Source of the DNA: Bacteroidales bacterium
GTDB lineage: Bacteria > Bacillota > Clostridia > Lachnospirales > Lachnospiraceae
Assembly (NCBI GenBank): GCA_023664535.1
Contig: JAMPFJ010000001.1
Coordinates: forward strand, 271,461 to 335,460
Length of the DNA: 64,000 nt
Direction: 5' to 3'
This document shows, piece by piece, positions 17,440 to 26,594 of the stretch (position 1 is the stretch's first letter; every line of letters starts with the position of its first letter). A program made the position numbers and the translations under genes. The notes beneath the pieces are model-generated. The model searched no databases. It had not been told where the DNA came from and saw only the letters and a list, made by a program, of their open reading frames with translations.

Positions 17440-19077
17440 ATGATTTATGAGGATTTAGCATTTATCATATTGGAGACGGTTTTTGCGGCGGGACTATATC
17501 TGCTTGCCGGATATGCCACAAAAGCATTAAGTCCGAAATGGCGGCTTTGTTATGCGGTTCCTTTAATCGTCTGCTTTCTGGCGATAGCGGCATTCGGCTT
17601 TGAAAAGTCCCTGCTTTCTGCCTATCTTGGCACGGGGATTTTGCTGGTGGGATTTGTTAAGGATGCGGAAAAACCCAGAAAAGCGGCCAGTGCAACGGCG
17701 GGAATCGGAATTTTGCTTTCCGCCGTAATATGCAGTGTTTATCCGGGCTACCGCTCGCCGGATTACGTGAAGGATTTTAACCGGGGATTTGCAGAAATGA
17801 AAGCCCACTATGTACTGACAGAGCAAAAAGGGATAAACTGGGATGAGCTTTATGCAGAATATCTTCCCCGGTTTGAAGCGGCGGATAAGGCGCATGATAA
17901 GGTGGAAATATGTCTGGCATGGAATGATTTTGCGATGGAGTTTCACGACGGTCATGTGGCATATAGCGCAAAGGATGAGAATACGGCAAATAAGGCACTG
18001 GAGAAATTGTGCGGAAACGATTATGGCTTATCGTTAATAACAATGACGGACGGGCGGACAGCAGCGGTGAATGTGGAGGAGAAAAGCGCCGTTTCTGCCG
18101 CAGGGATTCATAACGGAACCGTGATTACCGCATGGGACGGCGTGCCGATAGATGAAGCGGTGGAAAATGCAGAGGAAACGGCGAAAAGGATTAGGAGCTA
18201 TGCCTGCCGGGAAAATGAAGAGTTTTACCGTCCACTTATGGCTGCCGGAGCAGGAGGAGACAGCGTTACCATTTCCTACATAGATGAAAACGGCAGTGAA
18301 CAGACGGTTACTGCGCCAAAGCTCGGTTCCTATGTGGAGCGCCTGAAAATGACCATGGAAATACTGGATAAGGGCGTAGAGATTTCCAATCTGGAATGGC
18401 AGGAGGTGGACGATAAGACCGCATTGCTCCGGATGCGGTTTATGGCTTATGACGCCAAAGAAAATTACGGGGAAATGGAAAAGGAAATCCGCGAAAAGCT
18501 TTTGGAGCTGAAAGAGGCAGGCATCACCAATCTGATTTTTGATTTGCGAAGCAACGCCGGAGGCTCCGGCACTTATGTGGAGCATATCGTCAAGCTGATT
18601 GCTCCGGAGGGGGAACATCTCTATGCTTATGACGGAGTGTTGGACTTAAAGAGCATGAAATACAAAAAGGACGATGCATCGGGCGCCTATATAAAAGGAG
18701 AAGCCGAGCGTTATCGGGGAGAAAATATGTGGGCTGACGGGAAGATTATTATCCTGGTCAACGCACAAACCATCAGTGCGGGGGACCATTTCAGCCGGAT
18801 TGCCAGTGCATTTCCCAATGTGACGATAATGGGCTTTACCCATTCCAACTGTTCCGGTCAGGGAGTACATGGAATAGAGTTTGATTACGGTGAGTTAGAT
18901 TATTCTGCTGCATTGCTGTTAGAGGAGGACGGAACGGTTTTTTTGGATACCGATAAGAGCGGGGAGGCAACGGTTCCTTTGGATGTGCAGATTCCCTTTG
19001 ATGAAACTGCAATAAAAATGATGTTTGATGAGGGGGAAGATTATGTGCTTTGGTATGCGAGGAATTATCTTGAATAA
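17440..19077 (+). CDS. Membrane-anchored S41-family peptidase
   Basis: This 545-residue protein has three or four N-terminal hydrophobic segments (about residues 1-105). A PDZ-like region follows (about 205-275, SAVSAAGIHNGTVITAWDGVP). The C-terminal-processing-peptidase-like catalytic domain (about 305-545) has DLRSNAGGSGTYV and the nucleophile region NAQTISAGD with Ser446. GGAGG precedes the ATG. As the last gene of a kinase/regulator/ABC exporter operon, it may degrade an extracellular peptide or mature a signal; that role is inferred from context. Confidence 0.78.
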   Translation: MIYEDLAFIILETVFAAGLYLLAGYATKALSPKWRLCYAVPLIVCFLAIAAFGFEKSLLSAYLGTGILLVGFVKDAEKPRKAASATAGIGILLSAVICSVYPGYRSPDYVKDFNRGFAEMKAHYVLTEQKGINWDELYAEYLPRFEAADKAHDKVEICLAWNDFAMEFHDGHVAYSAKDENTANKALEKLCGNDYGLSLITMTDGRTAAVNVEEKSAVSAAGIHNGTVITAWDGVPIDEAVENAEETAKRIRSYACRENEEFYRPLMAAGAGGDSVTISYIDENGSEQTVTAPKLGSYVERLKMTMEILDKGVEISNLEWQEVDDKTALLRMRFMAYDAKENYGEMEKEIREKLLELKEAGITNLIFDLRSNAGGSGTYVEHIVKLIAPEGEHLYAYDGVLDLKSMKYKKDDASGAYIKGEAERYRGENMWADGKIIILVNAQTISAGDHFSRIASAFPNVTIMGFTHSNCSGQGVHGIEFDYGELDYSAALLLEEDGTVFLDTDKSGEATVPLDVQIPFDETAIKMMFDEGEDYVLWYARNYLE

Positions 19078-19124
19078 AGCTTATCAATAATATCCACAAT
19101 AAAAACATACGGAGAAACACAGTG

Positions 19125-19180
19125 AGGGGACTGTCCTACGGAGAACATAAAAACAGGTTTTTCGTGGGACAATCCCTTTT
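19125..19180 (+). terminator. Terminator after the S41 peptidase gene
   Basis: An imperfect long stem pairs AGGGGACTGTCCTACG with CGTGGGACAATCCC, followed by a T4 run. Confidence 0.6.
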
Positions 19181-19303
19181 GTGGGATTTGGATTGAAAAA
19201 CTTCTTGTTTTTTAGGTTTCATTTTAAAAAGGAGTGTGTTATAATAAATTCTAATCGTGCAAAGGGATAAATAATCAAACTGTATAGGAAAGGATATCTA
19301 GTT

Positions 19304-19531
19304 ATGCCAGCTGAAAAAAAGAAGAAAGATACAAAGAATATACAGGCGAAAAAAAGAAAACGAGTAAATCGTTTGAAAATGATGATTGTTGCTGGTGCGG
19401 TTATATTGTTGTTCACCTCTGTTTTTCTCAATGCGATTTTGGTGATTAAGGTGTTACATTTGGAAAATCAGATTGAACATTTATATTCGGAGGTTCCTGT
19501 ATCCTATATGCAGAATCCTTTAGATTTATAA
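19304..19531 (+). CDS. Small single-pass membrane protein of unknown function
   Basis: This 75-residue protein has a strongly basic N-terminus (about residues 4-26), one membrane segment (27-48) and a short external part with a possible coiled coil (VLHLENQIEHLYSEV). The layout recalls FtsL/DivIC-like septum proteins, but it is too short to assign. A -10 TATAAT lies at 19240-19245. It lies 15 bases before the bactofilin gene and is probably co-transcribed with it, which suggests a role at the cell envelope. Confidence 0.6.
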   Translation: MPAEKKKKDTKNIQAKKRKRVNRLKMMIVAGAVILLFTSVFLNAILVIKVLHLENQIEHLYSEVPVSYMQNPLDL

Positions 19532-19546
19532 GCATTGGAGGAAAAC

Positions 19547-21322
19547 ATGAGTTTTTTTAAGGATTTTAAGGCAGATTTTACCCAGGCAATGAATGAACTG
19601 ATGCCGGACGGTAATGAAATGTATGATGAAGATGAGATTATCGAGGAAATGTCGGGAGAAGAAATTAAAGAAGAGAGCACTCCTGAAGTGAAGGCTCCGG
19701 CAAAGAAAGAGCCGATAGAAAAGCCGAGAAAGGAAAAACCGGTTAAAGAAAAAACTGCTGCCAGGGTTAAAAAGGAAAGGGCAGAGAGCAGGACAAAAAC
19801 AGCAAAAACGCCGAAGAAAAGTGTATTGCAGAAAGCGGAGCCGGAAAAAGAGCTGGCGGATGATGAATTGGATATTGCACCGGAGGATATGTCAGAGCAG
19901 ATTGATGATTTACTGGAGCAGGAGATTTACAGCGATTCGGATAAGGCGATGCTGTTAAATGACGACACGGAAGTAAACACGATGGATATGTCCGTGGAGG
20001 AGCTTTTGAATCAGCTGTCGGAAAAACAGGAAGTAAAGCAGGAGGAGGAAGAAGAGCCTTCCGTTGATGATTTACTCAGCCAGTTGGAATCATCAATTCC
20101 AGGAAGAAAGAAGAAAGCGGAAATAAAGGAAGAAGCTCCCGAAGAGGAAGAAGCTTTGGAAGAGCCGGAAGAGATAGAGGAAGAGGAAGTCTTTGAGGAG
20201 CCGGAAGAGATAGAAGAGGAAGCCTTGGCGGAACTGGAAGAGGAAGACGACGAAGAAGCCTTGGAAGAGGAGGACGAAGCAGAAATCTTGGAAGAGCCGG
20301 AAGAGATAGAGGAAGAGGAAGCCTTGGAAGAGACGGAAGAGGAGGACGACGAGGAAGCTTTAGAAGAGCCGGAAGACGAAGAAGACCTGGCGGAGTCAGA
20401 AGAGGATGAACTGTCCGGAGAAGAGGAAGCTGCGGAACCGCAGGAAGAGAAGTCTCTTTACGCCAATGATGAAGATATGGGGCTTAGCGCTTTGCTGAAC
20501 AGCCTTATGGAAAAGGATGCAGCGGCGGCGGAGACAGCGGAAAGAACTCTGACTGTTGACGGAGACGGGCAGGCGGAAGCTTTGGAAGAAGACGAAGAAC
20601 CGGAGGCTTTGGAAGAGTCAGAGGAGGAGCAGCCGGAGACGTTGGAGGAGGAGCAGCCGGAGACATTGGAAGACGAAGAACCGGAAGCTTTGGAAGAAAT
20701 AGAAGAACCGGAAAATGAAGAAGAGACGGAAGAAGCAGATAATAAAGAACAAATCGTAGAAAAATCGGAGGAGACGGAAATGGGCAAAGATAAGAATGTT
20801 GTTTCTATTAATTCAGTTGAGGGGAATGAACAGGCAATGGGTATGACAGCAGAAGATTTTAATGTGGATGCGGCAGACCCGGAAACCACTTATATTACAA
20901 AGGGAACAAGATTAAAGGGTGATTTGGAAATCGAGGGTTCTATTGATGTTATCGGAACCGTTGAGGGAAATATTATCTGTAAAGGAAAGGTTGTTGTCGG
21001 CGGCGTGGTATTGGGCAATGTTACCGCAGGTGAATTATATGCCAATAATGCCAAGATTCAGGGAGATATCAAATCCTACGGAAGCGTCAAGGTAGGCGTC
21101 GGCTCAGTAATTATGGGCGCGATTGAAGGGGAATCGGCGGTTATTGCAGGAGCAATAAACGGCAACATTGATGTAAAGGGACCGGTTATTATTGATTCTA
21201 CCGCAGTAATTATGGGCGATATCCGTTCGCGTACCGTTCAGATTAATAACGGTGCGGTAATGGAGGGCTTATGCTCACAATGCTATTCTGATATTGACGT
21301 GAAGAGCTATTTTGCACAGTAA
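19547..21322 (+). CDS. Bactofilin-domain protein with long acidic repeat
   Basis: This 591-residue protein begins at ATG 19547, with GGAGG 6 bases upstream. Residues about 1-60 are mixed and about 60-110 are Lys-rich. Residues about 195-400 are an extremely acidic Glu/Leu/Pro repeat (LEEPEEIEEEE-type units). The C-terminal 140 residues (about 450-591) form a polymer-forming bactofilin beta-helix: repeated turns such as LKGDLEIEGSIDVIGTVEGN and AINGNIDVKGPVIIDS. Bactofilins polymerise without nucleotide and localise envelope enzymes. The acidic arm is unusual for the family and might act as a spacer or binding bristle. Confidence 0.85.
   Translation: MSFFKDFKADFTQAMNELMPDGNEMYDEDEIIEEMSGEEIKEESTPEVKAPAKKEPIEKPRKEKPVKEKTAARVKKERAESRTKTAKTPKKSVLQKAEPEKELADDELDIAPEDMSEQIDDLLEQEIYSDSDKAMLLNDDTEVNTMDMSVEELLNQLSEKQEVKQEEEEEPSVDDLLSQLESSIPGRKKKAEIKEEAPEEEEALEEPEEIEEEEVFEEPEEIEEEALAELEEEDDEEALEEEDEAEILEEPEEIEEEEALEETEEEDDEEALEEPEDEEDLAESEEDELSGEEEAAEPQEEKSLYANDEDMGLSALLNSLMEKDAAAAETAERTLTVDGDGQAEALEEDEEPEALEESEEEQPETLEEEQPETLEDEEPEALEEIEEPENEEETEEADNKEQIVEKSEETEMGKDKNVVSINSVEGNEQAMGMTAEDFNVDAADPETTYITKGTRLKGDLEIEGSIDVIGTVEGNIICKGKVVVGGVVLGNVTAGELYANNAKIQGDIKSYGSVKVGVGSVIMGAIEGESAVIAGAINGNIDVKGPVIIDSTAVIMGDIRSRTVQINNGAVMEGLCSQCYSDIDVKSYFAQ
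20140..20730 (+). repeat. In-frame acidic tandem repeats inside the bactofilin gene
   Basis: Units encoding LEEPEEIEEEE recur near 20157, 20196 and 20287, with shorter EEQPETLEE/EDEEPEALEE units at about 20590-20700. Near-identical DNA such as GAAGAGCCGGAAGAGATAGA recurs, which points to recent slippage or unequal crossing-over. Confidence 0.75.
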
Positions 21323-21385
21323 GGCAGACCGGGGAATACCGCTGGAAGTATCAGCGGAAGCATAATAGAAAAACAGGAGACATCT

Positions 21386-22087
21386 ATGGAAATAAATCGT
21401 ATTTTATTGAAGTTAAGCGGAGAGGCTTTGGCGGGAGATAAGCATCAGGGCTTTGACGAGCCTACGGTGCAGGAGGTTGCGCGTCAGGTAAAGGCTGTTG
21501 TGGATTCGGGAAAGCAGGTTGCCGTAGTAATCGGCGGAGGCAATTTTTGGCGGGGGAGAACCTCCGAGCATATGGACAGGGTAAAGGCGGACCAGATTGG
21601 CATGCTGGCAACGGTGATGAACTGCATATATGCGGCGGATATGTTCCGTACAGTGGGGCTGAAAACCAGAATTATGTCTCCCTTTGTCTGCGGAAACGTG
21701 ACGGAGCTTTTTCATAAGGATACCGCCGTGGAGGCTTTGGAAAATTCTGAGGTAGTATTCTTTGCGGGGGGGACCGGTCATCCGTACTTTTCCACGGATA
21801 TGTCTACCGTTTTAATGGCAATCGAAATTTCGGCGGATGTCATTCTTTCTGGTAAAGCAGTTGACGGTGTTTATGACAGCGACCCGAAAACCAATCCGGA
21901 AGCAAAAAAATACGATACCATGAAAATGAAAGATATTGTTGACCGCCAGTTAGGCGTGATTGATTTGGCGTCGGCAGTTCTCGCTATGGAAAACCATATG
22001 CCGATGATGCTGTTTGGCTTAAATGAACCGGACAGCATTATTAAAGCGATGACGGGAAAATTCAGCGGCACATATATTGAAGCGTAA
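21386..22087 (+). CDS. pyrH: UMP kinase
   Basis: This 233-residue amino-acid-kinase-fold enzyme phosphorylates UMP to UDP. It has the N-terminal LKLSGEALAG, the glycine-rich VIGGGNFWRG, GTGHPYFSTD and the VDGVYDSDP motifs. An A/G-rich site (CAGGAG) lies before the ATG. It is followed by frr and uppS, the order conserved across Bacteria. It supplies UTP/CTP for RNA and for cell-wall precursors. Confidence 0.97.
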   Translation: MEINRILLKLSGEALAGDKHQGFDEPTVQEVARQVKAVVDSGKQVAVVIGGGNFWRGRTSEHMDRVKADQIGMLATVMNCIYAADMFRTVGLKTRIMSPFVCGNVTELFHKDTAVEALENSEVVFFAGGTGHPYFSTDMSTVLMAIEISADVILSGKAVDGVYDSDPKTNPEAKKYDTMKMKDIVDRQLGVIDLASAVLAMENHMPMMLFGLNEPDSIIKAMTGKFSGTYIEA

Positions 22088-22130
22088 CGCCGCTTCGTCA
22101 GCCGGTTGCAGATAAGGAGGAGAAAAAAGT

Positions 22131-22676
22131 ATGTTAAAGCAGTTTGAAGAGAAAATGGAGAAATCTTTGGAAAGCCTGGAGGGTGAATATAACAATATTC
22201 GGGCAGGCCGTGCCAATCCGAATATTTTAAATAAAATTAAAGTGGATTACTATGGTGTTCCTACACCGCTTCAGCAGGTGGGAAATGTCAGTGTTCCGGA
22301 GGCGAGAACCATTGTCATTACCCCGTGGGAAAATTCATTGTTAAAGGAAATCGAAAAAGCAATTCTCTGCTCTGATTTGGGACTTACGCCCAATAATGAC
22401 GGTAAGTCCGTTATTTTAAATTTCCCGGAGCTTACCGAAGAGCGGCGGAAGGAGTTAGTCAAGGATATTAAGAAAAAGGGCGAAAGCGCCAAGGTTGCCG
22501 TGCGGAATATCCGCCGGGATGCGAATGATTATTTTAAGAAGCAGTTTAAAGCAAATGAAATTTCAGAGGATGAACAAAAGGATTATGAGGATAAGGTTCA
22601 GAAGCTGACGGATAAATATGTGGATAAGATTGATACGGCGATGGAGAACAAATCCCAGGAAATTATGACGGTATAG
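22131..22676 (+). CDS. frr: Ribosome-recycling factor
   Basis: This 181-residue protein has the RRF signature NIRAGRANPNILNKIKVDYYG and the C-terminal helix rich in charged residues. With EF-G it splits post-termination ribosomes. AAGGAGGAG precedes the ATG. Its length is close to the family norm of about 185. Confidence 0.97.
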   Translation: MLKQFEEKMEKSLESLEGEYNNIRAGRANPNILNKIKVDYYGVPTPLQQVGNVSVPEARTIVITPWENSLLKEIEKAILCSDLGLTPNNDGKSVILNFPELTEERRKELVKDIKKKGESAKVAVRNIRRDANDYFKKQFKANEISEDEQKDYEDKVQKLTDKYVDKIDTAMENKSQEIMTV

Positions 22677-22710
22677 ACGGGAAAACCATTTATTGGTCTG
22701 GAGGACGGAT

Positions 22711-23445
22711 TTGGAAAGTATTTTAAAGGCGATTAAAGAGGAAAAGCTGGAAGTTCCCAAGCATGTGGCAATTATTCTTGACGGAAACGGAAGATGGGCG
22801 AAAAAGCGGAATATGCCGAGGAATTTTGGACATGTCCAGGGTTCCAAGACAGTGGAACAGATTATTGAGGACGGATATAATATGGGTATAGAATATATTA
22901 CCGTATATGCGTTTTCAACGGAAAACTGGAAACGTTCAAAGGATGAGGTGGATGCGCTGATGAAGCTGCTGGCAAAATATCTCATTGATTGTATTGAGCG
23001 TTCCACAAAGAATAATATGAAAGTAAGAGTGATTGGGGATAAATCGGGACTGGCAGATAATCTGGTATCCCGAATCAATGAGCTGGAAGAGGCAACGATA
23101 AACGCTACCGGACTGAAATTTACCATTGCCATTAACTATGGGGGCAGGGACGAATTAAAAAGAGCGGTGACAAAGATTGCCGGGGAAGTAAAGGAAAACA
23201 GGTTACAGCCGGAGGAGATTACGGAAGAGCTGATTAACGGTTTTCTTGATACGGCAGGACTGCCGGACCCGGATTTACTTATCCGGACCAGCGGTGAAGA
23301 GCGGTTGTCAAACTTTCTTCCGTGGCAGCTTGCCTATACGGAATTTTATTTTACGGATGTATTATGGCCCGATTTTACCAAAGAAGAGCTTCTTAACGCA
23401 ATTCGGTATTATAATGGAAAGGAACGCCGGTTTGGCGGGGTATAA
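22711..23445 (+). CDS. uppS: Undecaprenyl diphosphate synthase (cis-prenyltransferase)
   Basis: This 244-residue enzyme elongates farnesyl diphosphate with isopentenyl diphosphate to make the carrier lipid for peptidoglycan. Motifs are LDGNGRWAKKR with the catalytic Asp, GHVQGS, YAFSTENWKR and LIRTSGEERLSNF. The start is probably TTG 22711, because GGAGG lies 6 bases upstream; an in-frame TTG at 22693 lacks such a site. cdsA begins 6 bases after the stop. Confidence 0.95.
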   Translation: MESILKAIKEEKLEVPKHVAIILDGNGRWAKKRNMPRNFGHVQGSKTVEQIIEDGYNMGIEYITVYAFSTENWKRSKDEVDALMKLLAKYLIDCIERSTKNNMKVRVIGDKSGLADNLVSRINELEEATINATGLKFTIAINYGGRDELKRAVTKIAGEVKENRLQPEEITEELINGFLDTAGLPDPDLLIRTSGEERLSNFLPWQLAYTEFYFTDVLWPDFTKEELLNAIRYYNGKERRFGGV

Positions 23446-23451
23446 TGGGAT

Positions 23452-24249
23452 ATGAAGAATAGAATTATCGGCGGCTTTTTTGTGGCAGTAGTTACCTTGA
23501 TTATTCTGGTTTCGGGAGGAGCGGTTTCGGCATTGCTGCTGACTCTGATTTCCTTAGTTGGTGTCTATGAGATGTTAAAGGTATACCAATTAGAAAAAAC
23601 ACCGTTTGCTGTGCTGGATTATATCGGAACGGTTGCTGTGTATATGTTGTTATATTTGGATGAGAACCGGTTTTTGTTTCCGGTGGTTATATTCCTTCTT
23701 ATTCTGCTGCTGACCGTTTATGTAGTCTGTTTTCCTAAGTATAAGGACGTTGAGGTACAAAAGTCGTTTTTTGGCTTCATCTATGTAACGGTGCTGTTGT
23801 CTTATGTATTTCGTATCCGTGCCATGGAATCCGGCATGCTGCTTTCTTTTTTTATTCTGATTTCCAGCTGGGGAAATGATGTTTTTGCTTATTTTGTCGG
23901 AAGCGCTTTAGGGAAGCACAAATTTTCCCCAAAAGTCAGTCCGAACAAAAGCGTGGAGGGGTTTATCGGCGGAATTTTGGGAGCGGCGGTACTGGGAAGC
24001 GTATATGCCGTAATTTTTCCTAACGGACTTCCTTTTTCTCCGTTTAAATGTGCGGTTATTGCGGCAGTGGGAGCTATCCCGGCAGTTATCGGGGATTTGG
24101 CGGCTTCTGCAATTAAAAGGGATAATGAGATTAAGGATTACAGCAATCTGATTCCCGGACACGGCGGAATGGTGGACCGCATTGACAGCGTACTGTTTAC
24201 TGCGCCGATTACCTTTTATCTCGTAGAATTATTTAAGCTTATACGATAA
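23452..24249 (+). CDS. cdsA: Phosphatidate cytidylyltransferase
   Basis: This 265-residue membrane enzyme has about seven hydrophobic segments. It forms CDP-diacylglycerol from phosphatidate and CTP. The C-terminal signature GDLAASAIKRDNEIKDYSNL followed by PGHGGMVDRIDS is complete. It sits in the conserved uppS-cdsA-dxr-rseP order, almost touching uppS. Confidence 0.95.
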   Translation: MKNRIIGGFFVAVVTLIILVSGGAVSALLLTLISLVGVYEMLKVYQLEKTPFAVLDYIGTVAVYMLLYLDENRFLFPVVIFLLILLLTVYVVCFPKYKDVEVQKSFFGFIYVTVLLSYVFRIRAMESGMLLSFFILISSWGNDVFAYFVGSALGKHKFSPKVSPNKSVEGFIGGILGAAVLGSVYAVIFPNGLPFSPFKCAVIAAVGAIPAVIGDLAASAIKRDNEIKDYSNLIPGHGGMVDRIDSVLFTAPITFYLVELFKLIR

Positions 24250-24321
24250 AAAATTTACCGGTTAAAGGAATATGTCAGTCCGGAGGGACATAAATTTTTA
24301 AATAGGTTTTAGGAGGAAAGA

Positions 24322-25476
24322 ATGAAAAAGGTAGCCATTTTAGGTTCTACAGGCTCAATAGGCACCCAGACATTGGATATTATCAGAAATCATCAGGATT
24401 TATCACTTGTGGCAATTTCTGCCGGAAGTAATATTTTGTTATTAGAGGAGCAGATTCGGGAATTTCATCCGAAGCTTGCCGCAGTGTGGAGTGAGAGCAA
24501 GGCAAAAGAACTGCGGACTGCCATTGCCGATGTGGTTCCCGCCTGCAGGATTGTTTCCGGGATGGAGGGACTGCTGGAGGTGGCAGCCATTGAGGATTCC
24601 GACATCCTGATTACTGCGGTGGTGGGGATGATTGGGATTAAGCCTACGATTGCGGCGATTGAGGCAGGTAAGGATATCGGTCTTGCCAACAAAGAAACGC
24701 TGGTTACCGCAGGGCATATCATTATGCCGCTGGCAAAGGAAAAACAGGTTTCCATTCTGCCGGTAGACAGCGAGCATTCGGCAATCTTTCAATGCCTGAA
24801 CGGAGAACAGCAAAATTCCATCCATAAGATTTTGCTGACTGCCTCCGGAGGACCGTTCCGTGGAATGACCAGAAAGGATTTGAAGATGGTAACGCTGGAA
24901 ATGGCATTGAAGCATCCCAACTGGTCTATGGGAAGAAAAATTACGATTGATTCGGCAACAATGGTGAATAAAGGACTGGAGGTTATTGAGGCGAAATGGC
25001 TGTTTCATGTTGAACCCTCGCAGATTGAGGTGGTGGTACAGCCCCAGAGCATTATTCATTCGATGGTGGAATTTGAGGACGGTGCAGTTATGGCACAGCT
25101 TGGAACGCCGGATATGCGGCTGCCAATCCAATATGCGCTGTATTATCCCGAGCGTGTTCACTTAAATGGGCGGAGACTGGATTTTTCTGCCTTGTCGGAG
25201 CTTACTTTCCAAAAACCGGATGCCGATACCTTTTTGGGATTAAAATATGCATATCGCGCCATTGAAACGGGCGGAAGCATGCCGACGGTATTTAATGCGG
25301 CGAATGAACTGGCAGTGGCAAAGTTTCTGAATAAGAAGGTTCATTTTTTGGAAATCTATGATATGATAGAGCTATGCATGGAGCGGCATAGGGTTATTGA
25401 CAATCCGACAATAGAGCAGATTTTGGATACCGAGAGATGGGTATATGAGACTATTGAGAGCAGGTGGATATCATGA
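24322..25476 (+). CDS. dxr: 1-deoxy-D-xylulose 5-phosphate reductoisomerase
   Basis: This 384-residue enzyme makes 2-C-methylerythritol 4-phosphate from DXP with NADPH. It has the nucleotide-binding GSTGSIGTQTLD, the LANKETLVTAG motif and the metal/substrate loop PVDSEHSAIFQ. AGGAGG precedes the ATG. With ispG downstream it shows that isoprenoids come from the MEP pathway. The stop codon overlaps the rseP start (ATGA). Confidence 0.97.
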   Translation: MKKVAILGSTGSIGTQTLDIIRNHQDLSLVAISAGSNILLLEEQIREFHPKLAAVWSESKAKELRTAIADVVPACRIVSGMEGLLEVAAIEDSDILITAVVGMIGIKPTIAAIEAGKDIGLANKETLVTAGHIIMPLAKEKQVSILPVDSEHSAIFQCLNGEQQNSIHKILLTASGGPFRGMTRKDLKMVTLEMALKHPNWSMGRKITIDSATMVNKGLEVIEAKWLFHVEPSQIEVVVQPQSIIHSMVEFEDGAVMAQLGTPDMRLPIQYALYYPERVHLNGRRLDFSALSELTFQKPDADTFLGLKYAYRAIETGGSMPTVFNAANELAVAKFLNKKVHFLEIYDMIELCMERHRVIDNPTIEQILDTERWVYETIESRWIS

Positions 25477-26534
25477 GTACTGTTATAAATGTAATTATTG
25501 CACTAATTGTCTTTGGCTCGATTATTTTCTTTCATGAGCTGGGACATTTTCTGCTGGCAAAGTTAAATGGCATCTATGTCAATGAGTTTGCGGTGGGGAT
25601 GGGGCCGACGCTGGTGTCGTTTAAGAAGAAGGAAACGAAATATTCGTTAAAGCTGATTCCCATGGGCGGTTATTGCATGATGCTTGGAGAGGATGAGGAG
25701 ATTAATGATGAACACTCTTTCAGCTCCAAGTCGGTTTGGGCAAGAATATCAGTAGTCATTGCCGGACCGGTTTTTAATTTTATCCTGGCGTTTATCCTGG
25801 CAATTATTCTGATTGCCGCCTGTGGATATGATGAACCGGTGATTGATAAATTTTCGGAAAACAGTCCGGCAAAAGCGGCGGGAATGATGGAAGGGGATGT
25901 GATTACCGGCTATAACGGACACCGGGTCTATAATTTCCGGGAAGTACTGGTGTATATGCAGTTAAAGCAGGATGATGAGGCGATTACCCTGACGGTTGAG
26001 CGGAATGGGGAAAGCAGGGAGATTAGCGTTTCTCCGGAAAAAACGGATTCCGGTTATCTGATGGGGGTACAGAGCGGAGGCAGAGCCAGGGACGGTGCAT
26101 GGAATGTGCTGAAATATAGTGTTTTAGAGCTTCGCTATCAGATTAAAACAACGGTGTTAAGCCTGCAGTATCTGATTGGCGGTAAGCTGGGCTTTCAGAA
26201 TCTCTCCGGACCGGTGGGCATTGTCTCCATGATGAGCGATACGATTGATGAGGCAAAGGAAAGCGCCGACGGAGACACCTCCGTGGCAGTAATCAATGTG
26301 GTGTTGAACATGCTGAATTTCTGCATTTTGTTAAGCGCCAATTTAGGGGTAATGAATTTACTTCCGATTCCGGCGCTGGATGGCGGAAGAACCTTGTTTT
26401 TGCTGGTGGAAGCGATTTTCAGAAAACGGATTCCGGCAGACAAGGAGGCTTTTGTCAATACGATTGGCTTCATGTTATTGATTGGCTTGATGATTGTGGT
26501 TATGTTTCAGGATGTTCTTAAAATTATGCACTAG
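25473..26534 (+). CDS. rseP: Site-2 intramembrane zinc metalloprotease
   Basis: This 353-residue M50 protease has membrane segments at about residues 1-23, 93-115, 280-300 and 325-348. The zinc motif is HELGH in the first segment with the second metal site NLLPIPALDGG near the end. A PDZ domain lies between (about 120-190). It would cleave anti-sigma factors or signal-peptide remnants in the membrane; one possible client in this window is the membrane-bound anti-sigma at 594-1949, which is speculative. ATG 25473 overlaps the dxr stop. Confidence 0.94.
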   Translation: MSTVINVIIALIVFGSIIFFHELGHFLLAKLNGIYVNEFAVGMGPTLVSFKKKETKYSLKLIPMGGYCMMLGEDEEINDEHSFSSKSVWARISVVIAGPVFNFILAFILAIILIAACGYDEPVIDKFSENSPAKAAGMMEGDVITGYNGHRVYNFREVLVYMQLKQDDEAITLTVERNGESREISVSPEKTDSGYLMGVQSGGRARDGAWNVLKYSVLELRYQIKTTVLSLQYLIGGKLGFQNLSGPVGIVSMMSDTIDEAKESADGDTSVAVINVVLNMLNFCILLSANLGVMNLLPIPALDGGRTLFLLVEAIFRKRIPADKEAFVNTIGFMLLIGLMIVVMFQDVLKIMH

Positions 26535-26541
26535 AGATATT

Positions 26542-26570
26542 AAACCCCGCCAGCTTGCTGCGGGGTTTTT
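26542..26570 (+). terminator. Terminator-like hairpin between rseP and ispG
   Basis: AAACCCCGC pairs with GCGGGGTTT around a 9-base loop and ends in T5. ispG starts only 25 bases later with no clear promoter of its own, so termination is probably partial. Confidence 0.75.
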
Positions 26571-26594
26571 GTAATATGGCAGGGAGTGATTAGT

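Noticed and set aside
20458..20889. Ser-rich minus-strand frame opposite the bactofilin gene
   Set aside because: It is the complement of the Glu codon repeats and is not protein-like.
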